Shown: positions 23,552 to 34,138 of the stretch, in pieces | Layout of the letters: the number at the start of each line of letters is the position of its first letter | Position numbering within the stretch: the stretch's first letter is position 1 | NCBI GenBank assembly: GCA_903858115.1 | Contig: CAIOHR010000204.1 | Span: 1-64,000 of the forward strand | Source of the DNA: an uncultured Pirellula sp. | GTDB taxonomy: Bacteria > Planctomycetota > Planctomycetia > Pirellulales > Pirellulaceae | Length of the DNA: 64,000 nt | Reading direction: 5' to 3' | Notes under the pieces: model-generated | What the model saw: only the letters and a program-made list of their open reading frames with translations | What the model was told of the DNA's origin: nothing | Databases searched by the model: none | Made by a program: the position numbers and the translations under genes

Positions 23552-26500
23552 TCAACATTCGCTTTGAAGCTTCTCAAGTCGCTTCGGGGAAATACTGATG
23601 CGTGTCCCGAGCTGTTGCGAGTGCAATGAAACTCGCAATTCTTCAATGCCCCATCGATACTCTAGCAGCTTACCGGTCGGATAAAGGGACTGACAACCTA
23701 CGGGATTTTTTCCAAGTTGGGCAATCGATTGCATCGTTGCCACAGCCGGTTGCGATTTGGACAGACGCTGCTGGTAGTCCTCCCAAAACTTACTTGCCGA
23801 ACTCTCGGTCGCTTGATCTTTGCTCGAGCCCGTTGCCTTCAATCGCTCGATGCGGATAGCCAACGACTGTAGGTAACGCGGGAACTCTTTGATCACACAC
23901 CACGGCGCGTTCCAAACAAAAGAGTCGTCCCAAAGTTGTTGCAATTGCATCCGTATCTGCTCAACGCTGGTTCCCCATGTACTCGGGGCTTTCTCTAACA
24001 ACGATCGAACGCGGTGGTTGGCTTCCCCCAGTTTTGGTAACCACTTGGCCAATTCGCCCGCAGCCATTCCGAGTCGTTCAACACGTTTCAGTCGACTCAG
24101 ATCAAAGTCTAGTTTGGAACGGAAGCCTGGCTCCAACGCTTCTGCGTGCCATTTCGTATCGACGAATGCAATGCGCGCCATCAAGTCGCCCAACATGTCT
24201 CGCAATCGATCTCCAGGAAAACGATCGGACAACCAAAGACTGGCGGTCCCGAATTGTGGCAAATGTTGGATCTGGCTCCGAATCTCTCGTCGCTCGATTT
24301 TGTGGAACAATCGAATCCAACCGACACGCAGCATCTGCTCAGCCATCGCAGCATGATCGATGACCGCGGTCTTGATCGCATCCTCAACCACAACCAATGT
24401 CGGAAAGAGTTCTACCTTGACACCGCCTCGAATCTCGACCACGGTACTCGGAAGCTGCTCAATGTCCCATGTATCGATCTTGGTCCGTGCCCAATCGTAC
24501 TTCGTGGACGTCGACGCAGGATGTTGATGGACCGCCTCGCTGATCATCGTCCGTTGCGATTGTTGCAAATCGCTCAGATCGCGAGCCGACTGCAGCAACT
24601 TCCCTTTTTCATCCTGTAACTCCACGCGCATCCGCAGATGCTGTGGCAACGATGCGATATCAAAATCCTCTCGTTGTACCGGCTCGCGAATGTACTTCGT
24701 AAGTACATCGCACAGCGACTTCCAAAACGGAGCTTGCGACTCACTCAGCGCCATCAGTGCAGGAATCAACTCTCGAACGGTATCCGGGACTGGCACCAAT
24801 TGACGGCGCAGTCTCTTGGGCAAAGACTTGATCAGATGAGTCAGCTTTTCTTCCAACAGCCCAGGGACCAACCACTCCAGTCGCTCGGAGTGCAGTTGAT
24901 GCACGACCGCTTGTGGTACCGTCACACTCACACCGTCTTCTTCGTGCCCTGGTTCGAATCGGTAACGAAGTGGGAGTTTCGTTACCCCGATGGCCACTTG
25001 CTCCGGGAACTCGCGATCGATTTCGTTTCGATCGACGGGCAATACGATATCATCCCAAGTGAGATAGGGGCTCATGTCTGGACTGATAAAGGTTGAACCT
25101 ACGGTTTTATCAGACTTCGTGTCCTTCTTTAGAACAAGCGTTCGATCCCAGCGTTCGAGCGTCGCGCGATCGACGACTGTTTTCGGGATGCGAGCTTCAT
25201 AGAATGCAACGAGCACCTGCGGGTCGATAATGAGGTCGCGTCGACGCGTTTTGTCCGCCAGCGAACGGACTTGCTCCATGAGCTTGATGTTGTGTTCCCA
25301 AAACTTGGCACGCGACACCAATTCACCTTCGGCGAGCCCATGTTCAATCAAAAGCGAGCGTGCCAGTTCAGGATTCAATGGTGCCAGCGGCACAGCAATG
25401 CGAGGCGCGACGGGCAATCCGAATAACGAGCCTCTCCGCATCACCAATGCACTCCCTTGTTTTCGACTAAAGTGCGCATCATCGTAAGCGTATTTGATCA
25501 GATGCGTAGCGACACGTTCGATCCACTCGACTTCAATCTTTGCTGCAGTGCGTGCGTATCTCTGTGTGGTTTCGATGCGTTCCGCAGAGACAATCCACTT
25601 CGGCTTGGTTTGCCGAATACCAGATCCTGGCCAAAGAGCCATCTCCAAATTCTGCGCTCCGCGATACTTGCCCGTATCCTCCATCATGCCAATGCCAGAA
25701 AGCATTCCCGCCAGCAATGACAAATGGAGTTGGTCGTACCCGTTTGCATACCCGCTATTCCATTTCGCTTGTGAAGACGAATTAGAGGGCGATGTCTTGG
25801 ACGAAGATGTATTAGACGATGATGTATTGGGTGGCACTTCTTCGATCGGATCGAGTTGAACCGAGCGGTTTCCGAGCCGAACGCTGGACTCTTTGCATTG
25901 TTCCAGAAGTTGCCGATGAACGTCCGCCCACTCTCGCAATCGGACGATCGACAAAAAGTTCTCCTGCAATGCTCGTTCGAGTCGCGAGCGGCCCAATTGT
26001 TCTCGAAGGGATTGATAAAAATCCCAGATGCGCAGATACGAAAGAAAGTCACTTGTCGGATCGCGAAACTTGACATGTGCCGAGTCCGCTGCGGTCGCTT
26101 TTTCGGGAGGTCGTACGCGTGGATCTTGCGTCTCGATAGCCGCTGCAATGATAAGCATATCGTTGAGACATCCGTTCTTGTCCGCTTCGATTATCATGCG
26201 ACCGACGCGAGGGTCGACAGGCCAACGGGCGATTTTGCGCCCCACCTCCGTGAGTCGTTCCTGAAGGTCGATGGCGCCTAATTCGCGAAGTACGTTCATT
26301 CCTTCGCGAACCGATTCAGGCCGCGGCGGATCGAGCCATGGCAAGGCCTCGAAGTCGTCGATCCCAAGCGATTTGGTATGAACGATCGTCGCCGCCAGAT
26401 CGCTCCGTCGTATTTCAGGAGTCGCAAACGGAGCACGAATCAGATAGTCTTGCTCATCGTAGAGTCGAATCGCGATACCTGGTCCAAGTCGTCCGCAACG

Positions 26501-27757
26501 CCCCGAGCGCTGATTGGCAGACGCTTGTGAAATGGGCTCGATCGGCAATCGTTGCACTTTGCTTTTGGCGGCAAATCGCGAAACACGCGCGGTTCCTGTG
26601 TCGATCACGTAACGAATACCAGGGACGGTCAACGAACTTTCGGCGACATTCGTTGCGAGAACGATGCGGACTTTGGAATGCCGTTGGAAGACACGTTGTT
26701 GTTCCGCTTCGGTGAGCCTCGCATAGAGTGGCAACACCTCCACTTCCTGCAATCGTCCGCGATGTGTCAAATGCCCGCGAAGCTGCTTGGCAGCGTCCCG
26801 AATTTCGCGCTCGGTCGGGAAGAACGCCAAAATATCACCGCGACCTTCGCTGAACAATTCATCGACGGCATCGCAGAAGCGATTCATCTGGCTATCGTCA
26901 TCGGCCCATGCAAGATCGTTTCTGTTCGCAATGCGTCGATCTTGAGCACCACGATAACGGATCTCGACGGGATAGCTCCTCCCCTCTACCAAGACAACGG
27001 GCGCAGGCCCGATGGCATCAACAAAGTGTTCGGCAAATCGTTCTGCATCGATCGTAGCGCTAGTGATAATCACTCGCAAATCTGGACGTTGCGGCAACAA
27101 CCGTTGCAGGTATGCCATCAACAGATCAATATTGAGCGAACGTTCGTGAGCTTCGTCGACAATGATACAATCGTAAGCGTCGAGAAAGCGGTCGCGTTGA
27201 ATCTCCGCGAGCAGCACACCGTCCGTCATCAGTTTGATCAACGACTCCGGTTTGGTTTGATCATTGAAACGGACCTTGAAACCGACTGCATCACCGATAC
27301 GGCTATCGAGTTCTTCTGCGATTCGAGTCGCAACGCTTCGGGCTGCAATCCGTCGCGGTTGCGTATGCCCGATCCAGCCAGTCTTTCCTAGTCCTGCTTC
27401 CAAACAGAGCTTGGGGAGTTGCGTACTTTTTCCGGAGCCGGTTTCGCCACATAACACGAGCACCTGTCGATGCACCAGCAAGTCGATGATCTGCTCTCGA
27501 TAGTTTGTAATCGGAAGGTCGGTGTCATACTCGATCGTTCGAGGTAGCTTCTCTCTCTTGTGAAACGATTCATGGCATTCCGCCATCGCATGATTCCAAC
27601 GCTCGGTATCGAGCATGCGACGTTTGCCAGCGGGCTGTTTGAGTATCCGATCCCGCTGCTGCTTTAGTCGTAGATAGTGTCGCCGAAGTAGTCGTGAAGG
27701 TTCTAGCTCTGCCAAAGACACCGAAGAAACATCGTTCACCACTTCATCCGAACTCAT
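23552..27757 (-). CDS. hrpA: ATP-dependent RNA helicase HrpA (DEAH box)
   Basis: A 1401-residue DEAH/RHA helicase. Walker A is GETGSGKS at residues 104-111, and DEAH, SAT and the QRSGRCGR motif VI follow in order. The winged-helix, ratchet and OB domains and the long C-terminal DUF3418 region of bacterial HrpA are present, and the total length is in the family range. HrpA resolves stalled ribosomes on mRNA in E. coli. A low-complexity linker built from three 15-bp DNA repeats (25791-25835) lies near residue 645. The ATG overlaps the stop of the ABC permease gene (ATGA), so expression is probably coupled to the exporter. Confidence 0.95.
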   Translation of the reverse strand: MSSDEVVNDVSSVSLAELEPSRLLRRHYLRLKQQRDRILKQPAGKRRMLDTERWNHAMAECHESFHKREKLPRTIEYDTDLPITNYREQIIDLLVHRQVLVLCGETGSGKSTQLPKLCLEAGLGKTGWIGHTQPRRIAARSVATRIAEELDSRIGDAVGFKVRFNDQTKPESLIKLMTDGVLLAEIQRDRFLDAYDCIIVDEAHERSLNIDLLMAYLQRLLPQRPDLRVIITSATIDAERFAEHFVDAIGPAPVVLVEGRSYPVEIRYRGAQDRRIANRNDLAWADDDSQMNRFCDAVDELFSEGRGDILAFFPTEREIRDAAKQLRGHLTHRGRLQEVEVLPLYARLTEAEQQRVFQRHSKVRIVLATNVAESSLTVPGIRYVIDTGTARVSRFAAKSKVQRLPIEPISQASANQRSGRCGRLGPGIAIRLYDEQDYLIRAPFATPEIRRSDLAATIVHTKSLGIDDFEALPWLDPPRPESVREGMNVLRELGAIDLQERLTEVGRKIARWPVDPRVGRMIIEADKNGCLNDMLIIAAAIETQDPRVRPPEKATAADSAHVKFRDPTSDFLSYLRIWDFYQSLREQLGRSRLERALQENFLSIVRLREWADVHRQLLEQCKESSVRLGNRSVQLDPIEEVPPNTSSSNTSSSKTSPSNSSSQAKWNSGYANGYDQLHLSLLAGMLSGIGMMEDTGKYRGAQNLEMALWPGSGIRQTKPKWIVSAERIETTQRYARTAAKIEVEWIERVATHLIKYAYDDAHFSRKQGSALVMRRGSLFGLPVAPRIAVPLAPLNPELARSLLIEHGLAEGELVSRAKFWEHNIKLMEQVRSLADKTRRRDLIIDPQVLVAFYEARIPKTVVDRATLERWDRTLVLKKDTKSDKTVGSTFISPDMSPYLTWDDIVLPVDRNEIDREFPEQVAIGVTKLPLRYRFEPGHEEDGVSVTVPQAVVHQLHSERLEWLVPGLLEEKLTHLIKSLPKRLRRQLVPVPDTVRELIPALMALSESQAPFWKSLCDVLTKYIREPVQREDFDIASLPQHLRMRVELQDEKGKLLQSARDLSDLQQSQRTMISEAVHQHPASTSTKYDWARTKIDTWDIEQLPSTVVEIRGGVKVELFPTLVVVEDAIKTAVIDHAAMAEQMLRVGWIRLFHKIERREIRSQIQHLPQFGTASLWLSDRFPGDRLRDMLGDLMARIAFVDTKWHAEALEPGFRSKLDFDLSRLKRVERLGMAAGELAKWLPKLGEANHRVRSLLEKAPSTWGTSVEQIRMQLQQLWDDSFVWNAPWCVIKEFPRYLQSLAIRIERLKATGSSKDQATESSASKFWEDYQQRLSKSQPAVATMQSIAQLGKNPVGCQSLYPTGKLLEYRWGIEELRVSLHSQQLGTRISISPKRLEKLQSEC
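25791..25835 (-). repeat. 15-bp tandem repeat inside hrpA
   Basis: Three units at 25791-25805, 25806-25820 and 25821-25835, close to GATGTATTAGACGAT on the plus strand. On the coding strand they give repeats of a five-residue NTSSS/KTSPS type, forming a Ser/Thr/Asn-rich linker in the helicase. Confidence 0.85.
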
Positions 27758-29028
27758 GAACGTTCCCAGCGAATTGCAAAAACCCTAGCCAACACGATGA
27801 ACAACGCGCCGCATCCGGTCAACACGCCCAACTCCGAACCGATTTGATCGAGAGGCAGTTCTCTCCAAAACACTTTGTTAAACCCCTCGAGTGCCCATGC
27901 GTTGAATGTGCAAAGTCCCACCTTTTGAATCGTCTCGCTCATCAAATAGCGAGGCACCATGCTGCCACCTAAGGCGCTCATGCTTAGGATAACGATCGTC
28001 GAGACCCAACCGAGTTGCATGCGTGATTTGCAAAGAGAAGCGAGCAGCAGTGCGAAGCTGGACGAAGCTCCCGCCGTCACAAGAGTCATCGCCGCGAAAC
28101 CCTCCCAATGGCGGAGAACATCGATTTTGAAAACGAGTGATCCCCATGTGAACATCAGCAGCATTTGAATGCACCCGATAATCGTGAGATACGTCCATTT
28201 TCCCAACAGTAGCTGATCCATCGTCAATCGGCTACAAAGGAGCCGATCGAGTGTAGAGTTCTCTCGTTCTTCTAACAGCGAGCCGCTTGCCGTCGTCGCA
28301 CTGAATAACAAAAACATGACAGCGATACCAGCTGCATACATCGCCACCACAGGATTCGTTTTTTTCCCTCCCATCAAGTCAACGTTAACCACTTCGGGCA
28401 TGGCGGACAGAGACGGAACCTTGGTCCCTACGTCTTCGAGTGCAGGACCAGAAGCAATGCGGCCATCGTTTGGCGATTGATTAGTCGATGGACTACTAGT
28501 CAATACTCCTGAAGCGAGAGAGACAGGATGTTTGGCTCGCATCGCAGCTTGCTTTTCTTTTGCAATCTCCGCTTGAGCCGTCAAAACAGATTTTTGTACG
28601 ACCGCTGTCATCACTTGCGATGCCACTTGGTCGAAGGAATCCGAGAGGACTTCGACTTTAGGTGCATCGATTTGTTCATGGCCCTGGTTCGCTTTCGGGA
28701 AAACGATGGCGGCGGATGCCATGCCACGGCGGACAAGATCTTCGGCTTGTGCCCGGGTGATTGCAGCGATCGTATCGGTTGAACTCTTGTTGGTGATCCG
28801 GAGAGACTTTTGTTCCAAGAGCCGTTCCATGGAACGGGTCGAGAGCGAACTATGTTGTTCATCGCAAACAACAATTTTGATTTTAGGAGTTGTCGACGAT
28901 GCGTCGCGCGATCCGAAAATAATCGCAAAGATGCTAAAAAAAAGAATGGGGACAATAAAAGTCAGAACCAATTCTGAGCGATTATTCTTCAGTCGTCGCC
29001 AACTGGTTTGTACCACGGTCCAGATCAT
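27754..29028 (-). CDS. ABC-2 type transporter permease
   Basis: A 424-residue membrane subunit of an ABC exporter. One transmembrane helix near residues 19-40 is followed by a large extracytoplasmic domain (to about 230), then five hydrophobic segments, the usual ABC-2 layout. The segment ENSTLDRLLCSRLTMDQLLLGKW is typical of drug and antibiotic exporters of this class. It overlaps both neighbours by 4 bp (ATGA): the ATP-binding gene upstream and hrpA downstream. The exporter probably works as a homodimer with the ATPase. The substrate is not evident. Confidence 0.92.
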   Translation of the reverse strand: MIWTVVQTSWRRLKNNRSELVLTFIVPILFFSIFAIIFGSRDASSTTPKIKIVVCDEQHSSLSTRSMERLLEQKSLRITNKSSTDTIAAITRAQAEDLVRRGMASAAIVFPKANQGHEQIDAPKVEVLSDSFDQVASQVMTAVVQKSVLTAQAEIAKEKQAAMRAKHPVSLASGVLTSSPSTNQSPNDGRIASGPALEDVGTKVPSLSAMPEVVNVDLMGGKKTNPVVAMYAAGIAVMFLLFSATTASGSLLEERENSTLDRLLCSRLTMDQLLLGKWTYLTIIGCIQMLLMFTWGSLVFKIDVLRHWEGFAAMTLVTAGASSSFALLLASLCKSRMQLGWVSTIVILSMSALGGSMVPRYLMSETIQKVGLCTFNAWALEGFNKVFWRELPLDQIGSELGVLTGCGALFIVLARVFAIRWERS

Positions 29029-29987
29029 TCTCGCAACTCCTTGCCCGTAAGGTACAAGAAAACATCGTGCAGGTTCGGTTGATGTACTTCCAAATCCTTG
29101 ACGAGCCCCCCCACGGATTGAATTCGGTCCAAGATCTTGGGCAGTTCTTCAGCAACATCGTCGACCGAAGCGAGATATCGGTTCCGTTCTTGATCCCAAC
29201 GGATACCCACGGGCGCCGCGACCATCAAGCCAGAGATATCCATCGTGACGAGTCGTTGGGTGCCGGTCGTGTTCGCGATAAGCTCGGACAACTCACCTTC
29301 GGCAATCACTTGGCCATGATCGACGATAACAATACGATCGCTACGCTGTTCAGCTTCGTCGAGGTGGTGGGTGGTCAAGACGATACTTGTCCCCTGAAAA
29401 TGCAATTCATCGAGCATATCAAAGATCCGTTGCCGACTTTGGGGATCGACTCCGACCGTCGGTTCGTCGAGCAACAGAACTCTGGGTTTATGCAGTACAC
29501 CGCATGCAATGTTGACGCGGCGCTTCATGCCACCTGAAAATTTGCTCGTGAGATCATGAGCTCTGTCGGTGAGCCCGATCCAATCGAGAGCCCAATCGAC
29601 GCGGTCCTTCAAACGAGTTGACCGCAAACCGTGAAGCCGCCCAAAGCACTCCAGGTTTTCGCGCGCCGTCAGGTCGGGGTAAATTGCGAGATCTTGTGGG
29701 ATCACGCCTAACTGTTGAAGGACACTCGGCTCTTGAATCGGCCGATCAAACAAGAGCACCCTTCCAGAGTCAGGCCGGATTCGACCGCACATTGTTCGGA
29801 TCAATGTGGTCTTTCCTGCCCCGTTGGGTCCCAAGAGTGCAAGTCGCTCTCCGGCCGTGACAGAAAAAGAAGTCCCGCGAAGCGCCTGATTGGAGCCGTA
29901 TTTTTTCCAAACATTTTCGACCCGCAGAGCCTCTTGAGTTTCTATCTCAGTCTCACTTTTTACGGAGTTTGAAAGAGTGGGGATCAC
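29025..29987 (-). CDS. ABC transporter ATP-binding protein
   Basis: A 320-residue ATPase for the adjacent ABC-2 permease. Walker A GPNGAGKT is at residues 53-60, the signature FSGGMKRR lies near 155, Walker B reads [13 protein letters not shown], and the switch histidine is in LTTHH. The C-terminal 80 residues form an extra domain common in the drug-export (DrrA/CcmA-like) group. The only suitable start is a GTG at 29987, with a weak ribosome site. Its stop overlaps the permease start, giving a two-gene exporter translationally linked to hrpA. Confidence 0.93.
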   Translation of the reverse strand: MIPTLSNSVKSETEIETQEALRVENVWKKYGSNQALRGTSFSVTAGERLALLGPNGAGKTTLIRTMCGRIRPDSGRVLLFDRPIQEPSVLQQLGVIPQDLAIYPDLTARENLECFGRLHGLRSTRLKDRVDWALDWIGLTDRAHDLTSKFSGGMKRRVNIACGVLHKPRVLLLDEPTVGVDPQSRQRIFDMLDELHFQGTSIVLTTHHLDEAEQRSDRIVIVDHGQVIAEGELSELIANTTGTQRLVTMDISGLMVAAPVGIRWDQERNRYLASVDDVAEELPKILDRIQSVGGLVKDLEVHQPNLHDVFLYLTGKELRE

Positions 29988-30313
29988 AAGAAATGGTTCT
30001 TTAGGAAGTTTAGGGGATCGGGGGAATGTTCATTTGGCGAAAACAAGCGATGATCGGCTCAGATTATAGGGACCGCTCTGTTTCGAAGAAATGCGGAAAA
30101 TCAAGACTCATCGGTCGGTCTTTTCCGTGTCCTGACCAAAAACATGTTGCGAATTGCGCCCCAGCGACGACCTTTATCGCCGGGGAACGGAGCGTTTTAA
30201 AACATAGGTTTTTAGGGAATGGTAGAAACGAAAGTCTATACTCGACAGAGGGAGCGAGGCTCTATCAAATACTCTTCTGTCGACAAAAAATTTGATCCAA
30301 GCAGGATATAGAA
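29988..30313. other. Divergent intergenic region between the ABC exporter and pckG
   Basis: No gene is evident in these 326 bases. An imperfect hairpin (CCCCAGCG / CGCCGGGG arms) lies at about 30159-30185. The region should hold promoters for both directions, but I could not pick a reliable -35/-10 pair. Confidence 0.5.
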
Positions 30314-32146
30314 ATGACTCCATTGGCGTCCCCAATAAATCACACGTCTAATTCAATGACGTTGCAGCATCCACAACTGAAAGCATGGGTCGATCAATCC
30401 GCAGCTCTGACCGGTGCGGCTGACGTTGTTTGGTGCACGGGTTCGGATGCCGAATGGAACTCACTGACGAGTCTTCTGGTAGAACGAGGTACGTTTATCC
30501 GCCTGAATCCCGAGAAACATCCCAAATCGTTTTTAGCACGAAGTCACGAATCGGATACAGCCCGTGTCGAGGATAGGACTTTTATCTGTTCGCTTCGAGA
30601 AGTCGATGCCGGCCCGACAAACAATTGGCGCAGTCCATCCGACATGCGCGACATGATGTCGGAGAAGTTTCGTGGCAGCATGCAGGGGCGCACGATGTAT
30701 GTCGTTCCCTTCTGCATGGGACCGCTCGATAGTCCACTAGCTCTGATCGGCGTGCAGTTGACCGATTCGCCTTATGTCGTCGTCAGTATGAAGATCATGT
30801 GCCACATGGGAGAGAAAGTTCTGCAACGGCTCACTGCGGATCGTTCGTATGTACCGTGCTTGCATAGCTTGGGTGCTCCCCTGAAGCCTGGGCAAGCCGA
30901 TGTCGCTTGGCCGTGCAACGCTGAAAAATACATCGTCCACTTTCCAGAAGCGCGCGAAGTGTGGTCGTACGGTAGTGGGTACGGTGGCAATGCATTGCTC
31001 GGGAAGAAATGTGTCGCGTTGCGCATCGCGAGTTCGATTGCACGGGACGAAGGTTGGCTGGCGGAACATATGTTGATCATGGGGATCGAGTCCCCGGACG
31101 GGACGAAGACCTATTTGACGGCGGCCTTCCCGAGCGCTTGCGGCAAGACGAATTTGGCAATGATCGTCCCACCCGATCAGTATCGAGAACAGGGATGGAA
31201 GACAACACTTGTCGGCGATGATATTGCATGGTTGTGGCCTGGAAAGTCCGGTAAACTACATGCAATCAATCCAGAGACTGGATTCTTCGGCGTCGCACCG
31301 GGAACTTCGTGGCAATCCAACTCGGGGGCCATGGAAGCCATGTCGGCTAACACGATCTTCACGAATGTTGGCTTGACTGACGATGGTTGCGTTTGGTGGG
31401 AGGGACTATCCGAGCCTCCAGCCCATTTGATCGATTGGAAAGGTCAAGATTGGACGCCCGATTGCGGTAGGTTGGCAGCTCACCCGAACTCGAGATTTAC
31501 GGCACCTGCAGGGCAATGCCCAAACATCGATCCTAGTTGGCAAGATCCCGAAGGTGTACCGATCGATGCGATTGTTTTCGGTGGACGACGACCTTCAACG
31601 ATGCCGCTCATCTACCAGTCTTTTGATTGGACGCATGGCGTTTTTCTCGGGGCGACTCAAGGGTCTGAAACGACCGCAGCCGCGACAGGTACGGTCGGCA
31701 CTGTCCGTCGCGATCCGATGGCGATGCTTCCTTTCTGTGGCTACAACATGGGGGATTATTTTGGCCATTGGCTCGATATGCGCAAACGGATTCGACGATT
31801 GCCTAGAATTTTCCACGTGAATTGGTTCCGAAAAGACGCCGAAGGAAAATTCCTTTGGCCGGGATTCCGCGAGAATTTGCGAGTCCTGGATTGGATTGTG
31901 AAGCGTTGCCAAGGGCGTGTCGCGGGGTATGAAACCCCAATTGGCTGGACTCCAGACTGGAAAGGGTTCAACACCGTTGGGCTAGAAGGCTTCACACGGG
32001 AACGATTTGATGCCATCATGCTTTACCGCCAAGAAGATTGGCTCGCGGAATTGACCAGCCAGACAGATCTTTTCTTGAAGCTGTATCACACGATGCCCAA
32101 GGAACTGATGTGCCAACGCGAGTTGTTGATGGCGAGACTTGTGTAA
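30314..32146 (+). CDS. pckG: Phosphoenolpyruvate carboxykinase (GTP)
   Basis: A 610-residue GTP-dependent PEP carboxykinase, which interconverts oxaloacetate and phosphoenolpyruvate at the entry to gluconeogenesis. The phosphate-binding loop with the reactive cysteine reads FPSACGKTN near residue 275. WCTGSDAEW near the N-terminus, [11 protein letters not shown] and [11 protein letters not shown] are all typical of the GTP class rather than the ATP class. An AGGA site lies 7 bases before the ATG. It is followed at 30 bp by an amino-acid oxidase-like gene, consistent with growth on amino acids. Confidence 0.97.
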   Translation: MTPLASPINHTSNSMTLQHPQLKAWVDQSAALTGAADVVWCTGSDAEWNSLTSLLVERGTFIRLNPEKHPKSFLARSHESDTARVEDRTFICSLREVDAGPTNNWRSPSDMRDMMSEKFRGSMQGRTMYVVPFCMGPLDSPLALIGVQLTDSPYVVVSMKIMCHMGEKVLQRLTADRSYVPCLHSLGAPLKPGQADVAWPCNAEKYIVHFPEAREVWSYGSGYGGNALLGKKCVALRIASSIARDEGWLAEHMLIMGIESPDGTKTYLTAAFPSACGKTNLAMIVPPDQYREQGWKTTLVGDDIAWLWPGKSGKLHAINPETGFFGVAPGTSWQSNSGAMEAMSANTIFTNVGLTDDGCVWWEGLSEPPAHLIDWKGQDWTPDCGRLAAHPNSRFTAPAGQCPNIDPSWQDPEGVPIDAIVFGGRRPSTMPLIYQSFDWTHGVFLGATQGSETTAAATGTVGTVRRDPMAMLPFCGYNMGDYFGHWLDMRKRIRRLPRIFHVNWFRKDAEGKFLWPGFRENLRVLDWIVKRCQGRVAGYETPIGWTPDWKGFNTVGLEGFTRERFDAIMLYRQEDWLAELTSQTDLFLKLYHTMPKELMCQRELLMARLV

Positions 32147-32176
32147 TTTTTCTCTTTGAATCGACAGGATACTGCA

Positions 32177-33436
32177 TTGGGTACGAAAAAAGATTTGGTC
32201 ATCGTAGGCGGTGGCATCATCGGTCTGTCGACTGCATATTTTGCACTAGAAAAAGGTTGGAACGTCACGGTCGTCGAGCGAAATGCCCCGCATGGAGACA
32301 ACTGCTCCCAAGGGAACTCGGGCATGATCGTACCCAGCCACTTTGTTCCGCTCGCCGCACCCGGGATCATGGGGCAAGCGATTCGATGGATGCGCGACCC
32401 AGAGTCTCCTTTTTCACTCAAGCCATCGTTGAGCTTGGATATGCTGAAATGGGGTTTGCGCTTTTATCTCGCTTCGACGCGGGCCCAAGTGGACCAAGCG
32501 GCACCGATTCTGCGAGATCTTAATCTGGCTTCACGCGATCTCTACATTCGGTGGAGTGAAACAGGTATCGATAGCGGCCTTGCGAAGAAAGGTCTTCTGA
32601 TGCTTTGCAAGACCGATACGATGTTGCACGAGGAAAAAGAATTGGCACAGCAAGCCAGGGATCTGGGGATACCTGCTCAAGTATTGGATGCTCAAGAGAC
32701 AGCGGCTCTCGATCCAAACGTTACCATGAGTATTGCGGGTAGTGTGTATTATCCAAAGGACTGCCATCTCGATCCATCACGGCTGATTGCATCGCTCCTC
32801 GCAAGCATTGAAGCCAAAGGTGGAAAGGTTTTGTGGAACCACCATGTCACCGGATGGAAAATGTTGGGATCTTCGATCGTCGCACTCGAAACATCGCATG
32901 GAGAACTGACCGGGGACGAGTTTGTTCTTTGTGGTGGTGTGTGGTCGGATGATCTCGTCAAACCGTTGAGACTTTCAATTCCCATGCTAGCGGGCAAGGG
33001 CTATTCGCTAACACTACCAACACCGATTGAATTGCCATCGGTTTGCTCGATCCTGTGTGAAGCCAGAGTTGCAGTGACACCGATGGGGGACAAACTCCGA
33101 TTTGGTGGAACAATGACAATAGGCAAGCCGGATCAAGTCATTGCACCGGAGAAGATTCGAGGAATTACGAAGAGTGTTGCTTCGTACTTGCCGCGATTCA
33201 AAGCACAACATTTTGATGGTATTCAACCTTGGGTGGGTTTGCGACCGGTTACGCCGGATGGACTGCCCTACATCGGTCGAACCAACCGTTGGAAGAACCT
33301 GACTGTGGCCGCGGGGCATGCAATGATGGGCATTAGTCTCGGGCCAATCACGGGTCAGTTGACGACCCAGATCGTGACTGGCGAACGAACATCCGTATCT
33401 GTCGAGCGACTATCACCGGACCGCTACGCAGCCTAG
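32177..33436 (+). CDS. FAD-dependent D-amino acid dehydrogenase (DadA-like)
   Basis: A 419-residue flavoprotein. The dinucleotide-binding motif VGGGIIG is at residues 10-16, followed by VVERN for the ribose contact. NSGMIVPSHFVPLAAPG and the C-terminal GLRPVTPDGLPYIG and AAGHAMMGISLGP blocks match the DadA/glycine-oxidase group, which deaminates D-amino acids and passes electrons to the respiratory chain. A TTG at 32177 is taken as start because AGGA lies exactly 7 bases upstream; another TTG at 32156 lacks such a site. It is probably cotranscribed with pckG. Substrate range cannot be read. Confidence 0.85.
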   Translation: MGTKKDLVIVGGGIIGLSTAYFALEKGWNVTVVERNAPHGDNCSQGNSGMIVPSHFVPLAAPGIMGQAIRWMRDPESPFSLKPSLSLDMLKWGLRFYLASTRAQVDQAAPILRDLNLASRDLYIRWSETGIDSGLAKKGLLMLCKTDTMLHEEKELAQQARDLGIPAQVLDAQETAALDPNVTMSIAGSVYYPKDCHLDPSRLIASLLASIEAKGGKVLWNHHVTGWKMLGSSIVALETSHGELTGDEFVLCGGVWSDDLVKPLRLSIPMLAGKGYSLTLPTPIELPSVCSILCEARVAVTPMGDKLRFGGTMTIGKPDQVIAPEKIRGITKSVASYLPRFKAQHFDGIQPWVGLRPVTPDGLPYIGRTNRWKNLTVAAGHAMMGISLGPITGQLTTQIVTGERTSVSVERLSPDRYAA

Positions 33437-33508
33437 ATGAGAGGGAGTGAACCTCCCCAATCGACGCGTTGTTTAAGTCTCGACCCAAAGCTTGACCGAC
33501 TGCTGCTT

Positions 33509-33535
33509 TAATCCCAACCCGACGCGTAAGCGAGC
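33509..33535 (+). repeat. Dispersed intergenic repeat, copy 3
   Basis: TTAATCCCAACCCGACGCGT followed by AAGCGAG. It shares its core with 17598-17624 and 19784-19813. It lies between the DadA-like and YaiI genes and is not coding in the preferred start model. Confidence 0.55.
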
Positions 33536-33575
33536 TTCAATCTCGTGCAAAACCGCAACTGGATATAATCCCGAC

Positions 33576-34079
33576 ATGAAGATTTGGATCGATGCGGATG
33601 CAGCACCACGCGAAGTGAAAGAAATGGTTTTCCGTGCGTCGGCACGTCTCAATGTCGAAGTGACTCTCGTTGCCAACCAATCCATCTGGGCACCGAAGAA
33701 CTCGCTCATCACCTCGATAACCGTTCGCGACGGTGCAAATATGGCAGACAAGTATCTGGTAGAGCATGCTCGGGCGGGCGATATCGCCATTACCGCAGAC
33801 GTTCCTTTGGCCGCGGTTTTAGTGGCGAAGAAAGTGTTCGTGATCGACCCTCGCGGAATCGAATACGACGACCGCAATGTCGCAACCCGATTGGGAGCGA
33901 GGGATCTGGCGGATGCCGCACGCGGAGCAGGCTTCGAGTTGTCTGGCCCGCCACCTTATTCTTCGAAAGACAAATCCGCATTTGCCTCAGCCCTAGATCG
34001 CATCCTCACCAAAGCCATCAAAGCCTCGCAAAAAGCTGTGATTGCGTCCGCTCCAAACGACAACGCGCAATTGCCATAG
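33576..34079 (+). CDS. YaiI/YqxD family protein (DUF188, UPF0178)
   Basis: A 167-residue protein of the widespread YaiI/YqxD family, related to PIN-like nucleases. The N-terminal KIWIDADAAPREVKE motif, the GDIAITADVPLAA block and VIDPRG are diagnostic; the aspartates could coordinate metal. The family has no settled function. The frame is open from 33492, but the ATG at 33576 begins the conserved domain directly and the upstream part reads through the dispersed repeat. It is convergent with the cytochrome-TPR gene, 59 bp away. Confidence 0.92.
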   Translation: MKIWIDADAAPREVKEMVFRASARLNVEVTLVANQSIWAPKNSLITSITVRDGANMADKYLVEHARAGDIAITADVPLAAVLVAKKVFVIDPRGIEYDDRNVATRLGARDLADAARGAGFELSGPPPYSSKDKSAFASALDRILTKAIKASQKAVIASAPNDNAQLP

Positions 34080-34138
34080 CAGCTCAGCAATTGCGAAACA
34101 TAGCGCGGAGGGGCACCCATTCGAGTTGTGCCTTGTCC

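Noticed and set aside
24945..24975. GGTTCGAATC resembling a tRNA T-loop
   Set aside because: It lies inside the conserved coding frame of hrpA and has no acceptor, anticodon or D-arm around it.
26552..27391. 279-codon plus-strand frame antisense to hrpA
   Set aside because: hrpA is unmistakable on the other strand; the antisense frame has no recognisable domain.
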